From NCBI GenBank assembly GCA_015680685.1, contig MNCI01012642.1, positions 724,800-788,799 of the forward strand: a DNA stretch of 64,000 nucleotides, given 5' to 3'. How positions within the stretch are numbered: the stretch's first letter is position 1; every line of letters begins with the position of its first letter. This document shows positions 33,505 through 45,154 of the stretch, piece by piece. The notes beneath the pieces were generated by a model. That model ran no database searches. It worked only from the letters and a program-made list of their open reading frames with translations, and was not told the origin of the DNA. A program made the position numbers and the translations under genes. The stretch is from Gnetum montanum (lineage: Eukaryota; Streptophyta; Gnetopsida; Gnetales; Gnetaceae).

Positions 33505-34967
33505 TTAGCATGGATGGCCATCTCCCCCATGACTGAGTTGGAAGGAGGTCATTCGAAAAATTAAACGTGGTTGTCCATCCATTGAGGTAGTTGTTACACT
33601 GGCTTGTCCTGGTTCTAGGAAAAGCTTTACTTGTTGGATGTTGTCTAAGTGATTTTTATTTGGGCTTGCAAGTTTGTATATGGTCATGTCCCTAGAAGGA
33701 AAGGTTTCAAAAATTATATAAGGTCCTTCCCATAATGTTTGAAATTTTGTTTTCTAAGGTACATGTGTGGGATTCAAGTAAAGAACCTTATCTCCTAGTT
33801 GGAATTTCACTTTTTGTATTTTTTGATCATGTTATTACTTGTTGAATGCATTGTGCACTTCATTTAAAGATAGCACCATCCATCAATTTTTATCTAGCAC
33901 ATTCAAGTTTATCAATCTTTTTCTTTGTGCTAGACTTAGGTCAAGGTTCAGGTCATAGGCTATTAAGAGTGTACACAGCTTAGATTGAATTAGGAGCATT
34001 GGAAGTTTTCCTTACACTAGCTCATAGGGAAAGTAGCCAATAGGAATTTTCCATGTTGAGTAATAGGCCCATAGGGCATTGTTGAGTCTTATGCTCCAAG
34101 CTCTCCTATATTTGCTTATGGTCCTTGTTAGGATCTTTGTGATCTCCTAGTTAGTTACCTCTACTTGACCATTGGCTTGGGGATGATAGGGTGTTGTTAA
34201 TTTATGTTCAACCCCCAAGCGTGGCATTAACTTTCTAAAAGTGGCATTTTAAAATGAGTTTCATTGTCAGAAATCAGTGCATGTTGCACCCCAAACCTAT
34301 TTACAACGTGTTGTTATATAAATCTAGTAGTAGTGGATGATGTATAATCATAACAGCTACTGCTTCTATCCATTTGGTGCAATAGTTGATTGCTATGATG
34401 ATATACACCTTTTCATTAGACATGGGCATGATGGGACCCATGAAGTCTATGCCCCATATGTCAAAGGNTCCTACAGAAACTTTTCTTTACATGAGCAATA
34501 AATGACCAAGTACCCATAGAAACAAAATGGTATAATGGAAACCTTACTTACCTTCTCACTTAAGAGATGCCACAAGATCTAGACTTTAGGAAGAAGTAAC
34601 AATTTCTTCATTAGGGAAATTATTTCATGAAAAGTAATGGACACCTTTACAAGGTGTGCATCGATGGCTTGGTTCATTGGTGTGTCCTTAATGTTGAAAA
34701 CTATGCATTATTTAGGATGCTCACAAAGGCCCTTATAGGAGCCACTATGCAGGAAGATGAAAAACCATAAAAATCCTAATGGTAGGATACTACTGGCCTA
34801 CAATCTTCAGGGATGTCCACCAATTTGTCCAATCTTTTGAATGCTATCAAAGAGATGGTGGGATGACTACACGAATGGAGGGTCCTCAACAATAGATTTA
34901 ACCATTGGAGTCCTTTGACNGGGTACTTGGTCATTTATTGCTCATGTAAAGAAAAGTTTCTGTAGGA
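33505..34967 (-). pseudogene. Integrase region of element D, with an inverted internal block
   Basis: On the minus strand left of 34468 the sequence reads FDIWGIDFMGPIMPMSNEK followed by KWIEA. This is the start of an integrase catalytic core, with the first acidic residue in GIDFMGP, as in Athila-like elements. The C-terminal part ends LSHGGDGHPC with stop 33505-33507. The N-terminal zinc-binding part (WPTIFRDVHQFVQSFECYQR, with one cysteine of the HHCC set changed) is present at about 34780-34860 but on the plus strand, in the block between the two N bases. Flipping that block restores the gene order, so I read it as an assembly orientation error. Integrase inserts the cDNA into chromosomal DNA. 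Stops show it is dead. Confidence 0.75.
34468..34967. other. Block between two Ns, flanked by a 47-bp inverted repeat
   Basis: Ns are at 34468 and 34920. The 47 bases after the first (34469-34515) are the exact reverse complement of the 47 after the second (34921-34967). If the block is flipped, this becomes a 47-bp direct overlap of contig ends. The other end gains an 8-bp overlap (GTCAAAGG), and the integrase reads through. Confidence 0.85.
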
Positions 34968-36300
34968 ATTGATTAGAGAGTGGGCTCTCCTCCACTTTAT
35001 TATCCAATCTTAATTGAGAGAGGTGGTCAACAACCACATTCTTAGTTTCTTTTAGATCTACCATTGTGAGATTAAAAATCCTACAAGATCACAAGCCATC
35101 ATATGATACAAGGGCTCACCATAAGCTTATTCATTAGGAAGCAAATGGCACTATGATCTGTGTGCGTAAATACTTTATAGCCAAGTGCATAGTGCCTAAA
35201 CTTGTTGAGAGTATATACCATTGTCATTAGTCCTTTTTTAGTTGTGGTGTAATTTAATTGTGCATCCACAATGCTTTGGCGTGTGCAGTGGATGTAATAT
35301 GAATATTTTTTATTATCCAACTATGTAAGCATCACTCCTAGTGCATAATTAGATACATCCATCATTATGTGAAATGGTCTAGATCAATTTGGTGTCATTA
35401 GAATTGGAATTTATACAAGTTTTTCCTTGAGTATTTGGAATGCATGTTTGCACTCCTTGGTCCAAAAAAATGGGGCATCTTTCTTTGTAAGCTTGACCAA
35501 CGACTTTACGATCCTAGAGAAATTCTCTATAAAATGCTGGTAGTAGCTAGTGTGGCCAAGGAATGATCTGACATCTTTGATTATGTTTGGTTGGTATGTA
35601 ATTCCATACATGACCCTTATCTTTTCTAGATCTACCTCAATCCCTACCTAAGTGAATCTATGCTCCAATACTATGCCTTCCTGGACCATTATATGGCCTT
35701 TCTACTAATTGAAACCAAGGTTTGTTTTAATACATCTTTTTAATACTTGCTTAAGGTGATCCAGGGCTTGCTCAAATGTAGCCCCATAGGTATAGAAATC
35801 ATCCATAAAGACTTCTACCTCACTACTAATTTGCTATTAGAAAATAATTTGGACCAGGCATTGGAATGTTGTAGGGGCATTGCACAAACCAAATGGCATC
35901 TTATAATATGCAAAAGTCCCTTAAGGACATGTTAATGTTGTCTTGGCCTAATCCTCTAGTGTAATTTGGATTTGTTTATAGCCACTATAACCATCCAAGA
36001 AGCTATAATAGTAATGTCTAGATATGGTGTCCAACAGTTGATCCAAAAATGGCAATGAAAAATGATCTTTAAATGTTGCCATGTTCAACAACCTAAAGTT
36101 AATGTAGACCTACCACTCGCCATATTTTTTTGGCACAATTACGAGTGGGCTAATTCACTCACTATCCATGATGGGATAGATGAACTCCTACTTGAGGAGT
36201 TTCTCTATTTCCTCTTTGATGATTTGTTACAATTTGGGGTTCAGCTACCTCTGCAACTACCTTCTTGGCTTCATGGTTAGGTTGGTGTAAAAGTGATATT
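34968..36300 (-). pseudogene. Reverse transcriptase and RNase H of element D
   Basis: On the minus strand RT is recognisable from about 36300. PFGLCNAPTTFQ (near 35895) is followed by EVEVFMDDFYTYG (about 35820-35785), where FMDD is the polymerase catalytic motif. After that come HLKQVLKRC and IEVDLEKIRV. The RT-RNase H connection follows (35611-35411: VRSFLGHTSYYQHFIENFSR, then a LTKKDAPFFW stretch). RNase H is at 35320-35099 (NYTTTKKGLMTMVYTLNKFR, FTHTDHSAI). These copy RNA into DNA in the particle. Stops and frameshifts occur in all parts. Motif wording fits Athila-like Ty3/Gypsy elements. Confidence 0.85.
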
Positions 36301-36489
36301 AGCATATCCTTGGATCAGTTCCTGTCAGCTTGGGATATGACCAAGAAAAGGCTATTGGCCACTGTTAACCACCTGCAACATATTTTCTTTTTATTTAGGA
36401 GTAATTTTGGCATTGATTATGATTGTCTCACCATTGTTTAAGAATGCATAATCCATGTTAGTTAGTAGATTTTTCAACTCCAAGGGCTC

Positions 36490-37184
36490 CTACTTGAAGT
36501 GATCAAGGATTTCCAACTCTTCCCAACAAGTATCATCATTTTCATCATTAGATAGTTGGTGATGAACTTTCTCAAACTTTTCCATGCTTTCAACATAAGC
36601 ACATGTTAGGATCTCAGTTGGCTCCATGCATAATGTGGTACTTTTTAAGTCAACTATCAGCCATTGGATACCCTCATATTTTATGGCTACTGTGTACAAG
36701 CACCTTTGAATATCTATTTCTTATGCACATTGATTACATGCTTTAATGTATGTACTTTTGGTGGACCAAATCTTTTGCATGAATTGCACTTATTATCATT
36801 GTACACGATGCATGGAATACACTTCTTCTCTAATCATGAAAATTCATTTTCCTTTGAGATTTTCAAGGATAGGTCCCTTATACTCATACATGCATATACT
36901 ATGCTTAACCAAGCCCTTTCCATAATGATAGGGAAGTTACCTTTGTAATTTTTCACCTTGATTACTAGAAAATCAATAGGATAGGACCACCCACAAACTA
37001 TGGTCACAATGTCCTCTATCAATCCTAAGGAAACAATGATTGACTTGTCTACCGATTCTAAATGGATGTTGCTCTTCTTGAGAGGTGGTAGGTTCCAAGC
37101 CTTGTACATGTCATGGAAGATGAGATTAACACTAGAACTAGAATTAAGAAGAGCCTTGCATGGCTCATGTCCAATAATCTGCAA
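36490..37184 (-). pseudogene. Protease and linker of element D
   Basis: The protease (37184-36834, minus strand) reads HEPCKALLNSSSSVNLI. Compared with LLDSGSGVNLI in element A, the catalytic aspartate has become asparagine and the glycine serine, so the enzyme is inactivated. Its C-terminal part RAWLSIVYACMSIRDLSLKI matches GRPWLSTVDAYLGIHDLSLQ of A. A linker (36699-36490: TVAIKYEGIQWLIVDLKSTT) leads to RT. A related linker sits in element E between 63028 and 63256. Confidence 0.75.
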
Positions 37185-39640
37185 GTAAATGAGTGGAATT
37201 CTTGGATTAGATCCTTTTGATCAAAGATTTCCAACCTTGTTCCAATCGAAAATGACATAAGTTAGCATGAAAATGCAAATCTGAGGTGGTGCTTGGTTTG
37301 AAGGACATTTGAAGGTATTTGATGCTAGTCATATTAAGTTGTGAGGGTTTGGGAGGATTGTTGGATAGAAAAAGGTCATTTCTTGGATCGATTATTTGAA
37401 TCACTCAGCTGGAAAGCCAATTGTGAATGTACAACCCTTGTAGCATTTTGTTGATGTGGCTGTAGGAGAATTTCACCCTACATGAAGGAGTAGGAGGTAA
37501 CTAGGTCAAGGGCAAAGGGATGTAAGTAGATAGATTCAGAGGATGATATGGATATGGGTTATCCCCTCAAGTAGATGATGAATGTGTTTAATGGTACTCT
37601 GGAGGGTAATAGTAATGCCAAAATGAGGCATGGCTTGCAAAACTTTGTGAAGAGATGAGTTGTTGAACATAGTACTTGTATGGATCTAATTACTTGCAAG
37701 AGTACTTCTTCCTTAGCAGTGGCATTTTCCATGATTGTGATTGGTGCCACTGTTGGTATTATTCATAGGGTTATGGTGGAGCTCCACTTGGGTAATAAGC
37801 TTATTGTTGCTAGTGGAATAGCCTTGGATTTTCTTGAGGATAAGGTAATCGTCTAGGTGCTTACCTACATGATAATCAAGGATGTTTGTATTGATAAATG
37901 TCACAACCAATATCATCTTCAGAGTCTATCTTCACAACTTCTTCTACTATAGTAGCTTTTCCCTTACCTTTCTAGCAGGCATGTTCAACTTATTTTCGCC
38001 TCCTATGATTATAATCACTATTTTTCTCTTTGGATGCTTTAGCAATCTTCATAGCTATTTGGAACTTCTCATCCAAATAGTCCCATAATTTATCAACCTT
38101 TGCCAAAACATCAAAAATAGATTTTTAGATGGGCAAGGTTTTCTTGTTCATCACTTCATCGAGTGGTGACTCTTTCTAGTCACAAAATTGAACCTTTTGT
38201 TTCCTTATGGAAGGATCTCTATTATACTCTTCTACACTTTCCCTTTTTTGCAGATCATCTTCTTCTTTTGCTACCTACTCTATAAGCCTTTGGATCTAAT
38301 GAGGTATTAATTTAGATAGTATCCCTTGAGCAAAAACCCCAAGAGTTCTTCTAGTTTCTACTCTAAACCCATCTATGATGTGGTAGAGTTGCTCCCTCTA
38401 ACAATAATCATGGCTAGGGCATTCATGTAAGAGTGAATAATATCTACCCATGGTAGCATCCAAAGGTTCATTTTTTCCCTATTTTTAGCCTTGTATTTGC
38501 CTTTTGAAATTAGACACTCTAGAGTATATCTAGTATTTGTCATTAAATAGCTCTAACATGGTACTCCATCGGAAAATGGATTCTAGCTCCAAGGACCAAT
38601 ACCAGCTTTCAGCTTTCTTGATGAGTGTCCTAGGGAAAATCTTGAATTTCTACCAATCATTTTCAATGTTTTGTAAGGCACATGCATCATGGAAAGCTTG
38701 TTGATGATTCTGTTGATTAGAGTTGTATCCCCCTTAAATTGTGGGATATTACTCATGTCTAAGAACTTGATCCAATTATCTTTTACATGCCTAGTTGGAA
38801 TTTTAACTATTTCTGCAATGTTAAGTATGCTTCAAGTTGCTAATAGAGGTTCATCATCATGATTGTGTCGATGATGCTGATGATGGTTTCTATCACCCCT
38901 TCCTTCCTAGTGGGATCTATAATCATTGTTGTCCCATTGATCACCTTCATCATGATTATTTCTACAGTGGCTTCTATTAGAACCTGAAGATGAAGAGAAA
39001 TTTTTGGAATTAGATAAAGAGGACGAAGAGGAAGGTGGATTGCCACCATCACCATGGTTTCCACCACCACCTCTTCATTCATCATGAACACCATCCTTAG
39101 ATCTCTTTCCATTGTGATGTTTACCCAAGTCCCTAGCTTGACTGTTACTATTCTTGAATCCAGTTTATGAATAGTAGACCATAGGTTCAAGGCCACATCC
39201 TTACCATCAATAACAGATGGTAGAAACTCTTTATGTTGAAAATCCTCAAGGGGAGGATCCACATTATCGTCTCAGCTCAACAAGCACAAAGGATAACTAA
39301 AGTGATTCCCCTTTGTAAACTTGTGATGCTTCTCCTAGTGTCAATCTTTCTTGCATTGTGTTTTAGTGGGATGGTACTCTTGAGTGTCATATCCATTCAC
39401 AATGTATTCCTCGTGAAGATCTGGAATGTCCAAATTTTTAAGTGTTTGATGTAGCATCCCTAGCACAAATTGATCAGGAGGCAATACGACATTGCCCTCC
39501 ATATCACGCCATCGCAATTGTTCATCTTAATGTAGGATAAAGGTGAAGTTTGGTACATACTCATCCAGATGAGTATATACAACTTTGCACTCTTGTGGGA
39601 CCAACAGTTTGACATCTTCATGCTTATGGAACGAAGACAT
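37185..39640 (-). pseudogene. gag pseudogene of element D
   Basis: On the minus strand the start is ATG 39640 (Met-Ser-Ser-Phe-His), aligned with the starts in A and F. The N-terminal block contains HLDEYVPNFTFILH, followed by a stop where A has CAA or CAG, then RWRDMEGNVVLPPDQF. A basic, serine/arginine-rich region lies at 39262-38840. The capsid domain is at about 38760-38300 (starting LDMSNIPQFK), and the proline/glutamine-rich tail runs to about 37430. Multiple stops break it. In an intact element it would form the particle core. Confidence 0.75.
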
Positions 39641-39770
39641 TTTGTAACAAGTAAATAGTCAGTGTACTTTTGTAATTATAATTTTTTTGATAGTGACATT
39701 AACCTTGGTTTCATCCAATGATATTAATAATGTTCACAAATCCTAGATACTACACATTTCAACAAACAAA

Positions 39771-39789
39771 GTCCTTGGCAACGGTGCTA
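39771..39789 (-). promoter_or_regulatory. Primer binding site of element D, tRNA-Asp-like
   Basis: The minus strand reads TAGCACCGTTGCCAAGGAC, one base from the LTR (14 of 19 match to the tRNA-Asp primer sequence). Confidence 0.75.
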
Positions 39790-40411
39790 ATGATGAGCAT
39801 TGAGGTGGCCCTACATCCAACCATATGAATCACAAAGCATTCATGCATGATTTGGTTAAATTCCATGGACTTTATAGTTTCCAGTGCAATAGCCTTTTAG
39901 GTAGTGAACCTTGCCCTAAGGTCATTCGTTGTCTTCACGATTACACTTGTGAAGCATAATGGTATGGTTAAGAGTAATCGAGGCATATAATTTTTATCAT
40001 TTTGTATTTTATGATTTTGGTGCTTGAAGAGAGATAGAGTAATTTAATGAATAATTTAATTTAACTAACTAAATAATCTTTAACTAATCCTAACATAAGA
40101 ATCTAGTTCCACTTTCCACACATGTCCTAAACCCATGTATCCACTACTGGGTTACCAAGCATTACGCTACTAAGTGCATCAAGCAATAATGCTGCTAGGA
40201 TTACCAAGCAAATATGTGTTACAATCAAAGTGGTCATACCTATCTATTTAATCTATCTAGGTTATCTTGCATAATTAGCTTAATTACTAGAAAAAATTAA
40301 ATAATTAACTAAAAGAATTAAATGCATAAATAAATATCTAGACTATCTAGAATGCTACAAGGTTTATCAAGAAGCTCATTTTTATTGTCATACACACTAT
40401 CATGCTCAGGT

Positions 40412-40558
40412 ATAATAATGCTTAGATAAAGATCTATACACTCAATGACTCCTACTACAAGCACTTGGGAGAAATATTCTAGCTNCATAATAATGCTTAA
40501 ATAAAGATCTATACACTCAATGACTCCTACTATAAGCACTTGGGAGAAATATTCTAGC
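40412..40558. repeat. Near-identical direct repeat of about 73 bp split by an N
   Basis: 40412-40484 and 40486-40558 differ at only a few bases and are separated by a single N (40485). The 3' LTR of D has one copy. This is most simply two overlapping, slightly different contig ends that were not merged. Confidence 0.8.
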
Positions 40559-40631
40559 TTTCAAATGTAAAAACTACAAGAGTTCAACTACTACTATGAC
40601 TATGATGCTCATAAACATGACTACGAGCTTG

Positions 40632-40809
40632 TATTTATATTTTTTGCTCTAGGGCTGCATCAATGCTACCTCGTCAATGTAGCAAACGCTATGTTGACAT
40701 GGCCCCGTAGATGGAACAACATCACGTAAATGGGACCTTGTCAATGGGGGCCTATTGATGAGGCCACAACAATGAGGACCCATCGACATGACACATTGAC
40801 GCTTCATTA
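40632..40809 (-). promoter_or_regulatory. U3 promoter of the 5' LTR of D
   Basis: TATAAATA at 40632-40639 on the minus strand, with about six repeats of the GGCCTCATCAATRGG kind upstream. Confidence 0.62.
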
Positions 40810-40814
40810 GTATT

Positions 40815-41634
40815 CCTCATTGTTAAAGACTCTTGAATCATATATAGATATAATTTTAAATTTAATTTCAAAAAATAATTTGTTAACATATATAATATAA
40901 AATGAATTAATTAAGACTTTAATGAGAGGTAGAGTGAGTCCATATTACCAAAGATTATGATTTAAATCTATTCACAATGGGGAGGGACTAACACCCATTA
41001 CTAGAGATCATGATTTGGATGGAGTATAATCAAGCCTAGTTCTTATTTCATTTCTTAACATAAAAAAGTCTTTCATTTATATTATGTTAGTGGACATCTT
41101 TTATCTAATGTGGGATTATTCCTATGGTATGAAATTATGTCCTACAAAAATGAAATGCATGTTAAATGAAATAAAACTTGGGTGAGGGGTAGGGTAACTC
41201 CATCTTATTAGAGATCATGATTTGAAGCTATTCGTAATGGAATGGAATAATACCCATTATTAGAGATCATGATTTGAATGGACAACAACCAAACCTCGTG
41301 CTCATTCATTTTCTTAATGCAACAAAGCATTTCATTTATATTATGTTAGCAATCATCTCTAGTACAATGAGGGATTATTCCTATGGTATGAAATTTTGTC
41401 CTAGAAAAACATAATACATGATAAAAGAAATGAAAAACTCCTACAAAATAATGGATAAATCTTTAAAGAATCTATAGTCCTCACTCTTAATAATGCTAAA
41501 AAAGTTAGAAATCCCACATCAATAGATACCTTATCCAATGGCATTTCCTATGATTTATGGACTATTATTGCTAATGCCAATTGTAACAGTAGCTATTGAG
41601 ATCAACCTCTAGTGATTGGAATAATAGACACAAG
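40815..41634. other. Host noncoding sequence with a 250-bp tandem repeat
   Basis: Two units start near 40922 and 41173. Each has a block like GGTAGRGTRACTCCATMTTA, then AGATCATGATTTGAATGG, then a TTCATTTATATTATGTTAG block and CCTATGGTATGAAATT. Three diverged units are in the second host copy (about 55640, 55850 and 56150). No coding potential recognised. Confidence 0.7.
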
Positions 41635-43830
41635 TCAAGGATTACACTCATCAAACAAATAACCAATGTAGGAATCAAAATTTACAATAACATAGGATGG
41701 TAAGTCTGGTGGATTTTTCCCTAGAAAATACAATATTTTAACCAATGTACTAAGGGCTTCATTGACTAAAACTATCTCTACCCATAAATTAATTGTAAGC
41801 ATAAATTTTTCATTTTTACATAATATTAATGACAACTCAAAATCTCCTCCATCATCTTCAACAATCCTAAACCTGTTGGATTCTCTATCAACTAAGTACA
41901 TAGCAATAGGTCTATGCATCTTCAATAACATCTTGAGATTATGCATATTTACTTTATCCTTCATATCATATAAATCCATAGTATCCCCAAAACCATCTAG
42001 ACCATTTGATGTGGAAGGAAGATTCATTTTACAACATAGAAATTCATAATTCACATCAAGAGTCTTACCTTTCCTAATATTTATAAGAGCATCCCAAAAT
42101 CTTTTCAAACTTATATCATCACCTTTTTGTCAGTAGATTGCACCTAAGGTGAAGAATGTTTGCAAGGATACCCAAAGATGTGCAATATCAAGATTTCTTG
42201 AAGCATATGGTACCACATCTAACACTGATGAAAGGTAACCAAAATCTCCGATTAGTATAATTGATCTACCTTCAAACATTTTTCTTTCATTTTTTGGAAA
42301 GATTTCTCTTAATCTCTTATTAATGCTCAACAATAGCCAACCACCAAAAAAACTCATCTTATTTATTATTATATATCACACATGTTTCAAACATTTTTGC
42401 ATGTGAATTTTTTATGATCCAGAGAGCTCTTTGCATTGTCCAACACCAAGCTTCAATGTAGAATATATGGTTGTTGCATTGATGTTGTAGGTTGTAGCTC
42501 TCATAGGTGTGAAATCAAGCAATGTATTTTGATTATAAGCACATAGATTTTTAAAAGCATTGCAAAGGCAACCTATGAGAAATGATTTTCCAATGTTGCA
42601 TGTTTCTTAAATTATCATTTGTAAAGGAAGAATACCTTCATCTTTATTTTCTAATACTATCAAGTGATCTATTATAGTCCTAAAGTACTTACTATGCTTC
42701 AAGACAAGCTTCTTCAAATCAAAGGTAACATAGTCAGAATTAATGATCATTATAGATCCTGATGCTCTACAACTAGAAACAAAATTATTGCATACTTTGC
42801 AAAATCTTCTCCAGGATAATCTGCTGATCAAGTATACAACCTATCAAAATCCCTACAACCTAACATCTCCAACATTGTCCTCTAAAAATGATAAGATGTT
42901 AAAAGTTGACGATTAAGGATTTTGAAATCATACTCCTCATGATCTTTCACCTAGAATGAGATCTTAGAATATTTGCATTCTTCTTTTAATACACAGTTGA
43001 AATCTTCTTCAAAATCATAGGTTTCATGTTCATAGTTGTGATAAGCAAAAAACCATTTTGATTATACCTTTTCATCATTCCTTCCAATATCTCTTTTAAC
43101 ATCCCTAAAATGGTAGTCTAGTAGTAACATAGCCTAATAGTAATCCATCCATGTATCCTCTCCCTACCTAGAAGGAATGGAGAAACTTGGATATGCTCTA
43201 ATAATTGGCTTTGATTCTCTCAATTTCCATGTAGCTATTTCCTTATTTCTTAAATTTCAACTTTATTTTTGAATAGCTTCAAACAATGATACATCTTCCA
43301 TATCTAGAGGTCTTCTTTGGCATGCATTAATAATTATAGTATAAGTTTCCTCATTATCATTTTCTTTTCAATTTAAAATAATTTTCTTGTAGATTTCTAG
43401 AGATACATTCAAAGTGTAGAAGACCTTACTACATTCAACCAAAGAAAGCTCATACAACATATGGCAAACCTCCATCACCCCTATATCTCCATTTGCAACA
43501 ACATTGATCATGAGTATTTTGTAGATAGAGATGGCATCATCTAAAAGATTTCTAGACTTGCTAATTTGTAGCAACATTTCATGAAATGATTGAGACTTTT
43601 TCCCTTGCTTGGCTACATACTTTGCAATGTACTTTATGATATCATACTTATCTATTAAAAGTTGAAAATTTGTATTTGCTCTCCATGTTTGCAAGACCAT
43701 TCTATTATGAAAATTGAGTCTAAAATCATTTCTTCAAGGCACATAAATTATCTCATTATTATTGATTGAATCTACAAACAAGTTGGATTCTTGACATACT
43801 GGCCATGGAACATTATACCTATATATTAAA
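41635..43830 (-). pseudogene. Helitron PIF1-type helicase pseudogene (the better preserved copy)
   Basis: On the minus strand, from 43822: VPWPVCQESNLFVDSINNNE, LQTWRANTNFQLLIDKYDII with a YIAKYVAKQGKKS stretch (the segment between Rep and helicase in Helitrons), then a degraded interval. Helicase motif I follows as CNIGKSFLIGCLCNAF (near 42595-42545; the first glycine of the Walker A motif is gone). Walker B reads IIINKMSFFGG, where the family has a DE pair. Next come LLLSINKRLREIFP, GRSIILIGDFGYLSSVLDV, and the C-terminal block ending LTINLWVEIVLVNEALSTLV and LPSYVIVNFDSYIGYLFDE. No Rep domain is visible upstream. It once unwound DNA for rolling-circle transposition and is now inactive. Confidence 0.82.
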
Positions 43831-44203
43831 AACCAATAATAATATATGATAATATTCATATATATTAATATGAAAAATGTAGTGGAATAGTAGCCAATTA
43901 AAAATAATGTACATAAAAATTTATAGATGTTGTACATGCATACTTCTTTGCCATTACATTTATGTAAGCAAGCCCATGCTTTGTAAATAGTATGATGTTA
44001 AATAGCATTTAATCATTCATTGTAATCATAATGAAGATCCTTAAGTTAAATTTGATCACCAATCAACTCACATGGATGCCTTAACATATTCAATCTTAAT
44101 GCCTACAATTGACAAAAAGATTTAATTTTTAATAACAAATATAATTCTAAAAATTTACTATATGAAATACAATTTCATATTCAATAATAAGTTATTAATC
44201 CAT
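43831..44203. other. Host noncoding sequence before element G
   Basis: Continues the second host copy, matching 8050-8407 and 16023-16065. It contains the uninterrupted site corresponding to element B's insertion. The last five bases TCCAT (44199-44203) are the left target duplication of G. Confidence 0.85.
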
Positions 44204-45029
44204 TAATGAATTGTGGTTTGTAGGCTCTAATATTGGGTACGCGATATTAGGTACATGATATCGTGGCCTGGATACGATATTGTATACATGATATCATGAT
44301 TTTTGTGTTAGCCTATAAATATAGCACTTAGGTGCATAGTTGATAGTTTTGAGAGTTAAGTTCTTTTCTTTCTATTTCTTTTGGCAATTTAGTTTTCAAT
44401 TTTTAGTTTCTTTCTTTCAAGCTAGTTATTCCTAGTGCATGCTTACAGTGTGATGTTTGTAATTGCATGACACCTTTATTCGAGTGTGACGTACTTGGAC
44501 ATGTGCATGACCGGCAATAGAGATTGAGATTACTTTCATCATTGTAGCATTCATTTAGATTGATTTTTGTTGTTTTAATTATTTAATGCCTTCTTTAGTT
44601 AACAGTTTGATTTATTATTATTTACTTTTCCTATCATTAAGCGAAGTGTGTACACCTTAATCATGAGCGTTTAAGTGCAAATACTTGGCATGCCCAATAG
44701 CAATCCCACAAAGTCCAAGACATGTATGAACAGTTAAAGATGGATACCATCACCATAGGAAAATTTAGGTTTTGCTTCCATTATTAGTTTAATCAATTTA
44801 TCTTTTTTGTTATTAAGAGTAAGGTAGAATTAGGACAACATCATATGCCTCACTCTAGACTAAACCATACATGACAAAGCTACTACTAGTCTAGGTGGGA
44901 AGACAATGAACTACGATCAACATATAACTATTTAGGTGCCACAACTAGTCCATCCATGGAGTTTGACCAGATCACACATACATGCTTGTATTTGTATGGT
45001 TGAGTGTAGGGGTACCTTGCCACTCATCA
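44204..45029 (+). repeat. Element G 5' LTR
   Basis: An 826-bp LTR from TAATGAATTGTGG to CACTCATCA, paired with 52151-52969. Confidence 0.93.
44225..44321 (+). promoter_or_regulatory. U3 promoter of the 5' LTR of G
   Basis: Four to five GATATY repeats, alternating GGTACGCGATAT and GGTACATGATAT types, precede TATAAATA at 44314-44321, 110 bp from the LTR start. Confidence 0.7.
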
Positions 45030-45030
45030 T

Positions 45031-45049
45031 TGGCACCATTGCTAGGGAT
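45031..45049 (+). promoter_or_regulatory. Primer binding site of element G, tRNA-Asp-like
   Basis: TGGCACCATTGCTAGGGAT, one base past the LTR; 15 of 19 match the tRNA-Asp primer sequence. Confidence 0.78.
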
Positions 45050-45154
45050 GGTGCTACTTATCTAGATTAGTTATATTACAAAAGATTGCTATAAAATGGT
45101 ATTAACAATATATTTTTTGATAAGTATTTAAACACACACCACAAATTGAAAACA

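Larger units (their letters stand above)
19121..40809 (-). mobile_element. LTR retrotransposon D, most complete element, interrupted by C
   Basis: This element is bounded by GTATT duplications (19116-19120 and 40810-40814), with a single GGTATT at the paralogous empty site near 55523. It spans 21,689 bp, of which 8,299 is element C plus its duplication. In element order (minus strand): 5' LTR, tRNA-Asp-like primer site, gag, protease, RT, RNase H, integrase, polyprotein end, spacer, internal promoter, ORF2 (split by C), G-rich tract, 3' LTR. The order and motifs fit Athila-like Ty3/Gypsy elements. All frames carry stops. One terminal base of the right LTR has changed (TCATTA instead of TCATCA). 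Confidence 0.93.
39791..40809 (-). repeat. Element D 5' LTR
   Basis: A 1,019-bp LTR paired with 19121-20078. It is longer mainly because of a repeated segment of about 73 bp around an N at 40485. TATA box at 40632-40639 on the minus strand. The GGCC-type repeats run to 40800. Confidence 0.92.

Noticed and set aside
34469-34967. A natural hairpin or inverted-repeat transposon with 47-bp arms
   Set aside because: Both arms abut single Ns and the inside is integrase sequence that becomes collinear when flipped. A scaffolding error is simpler.
41635-43830. A cellular PIF1 helicase gene
   Set aside because: The Helitron-type WRAN...YIAKY segment is fused upstream, motif II has lost its acidic pair, frames are broken, and the copy is duplicated with noncoding flanks.
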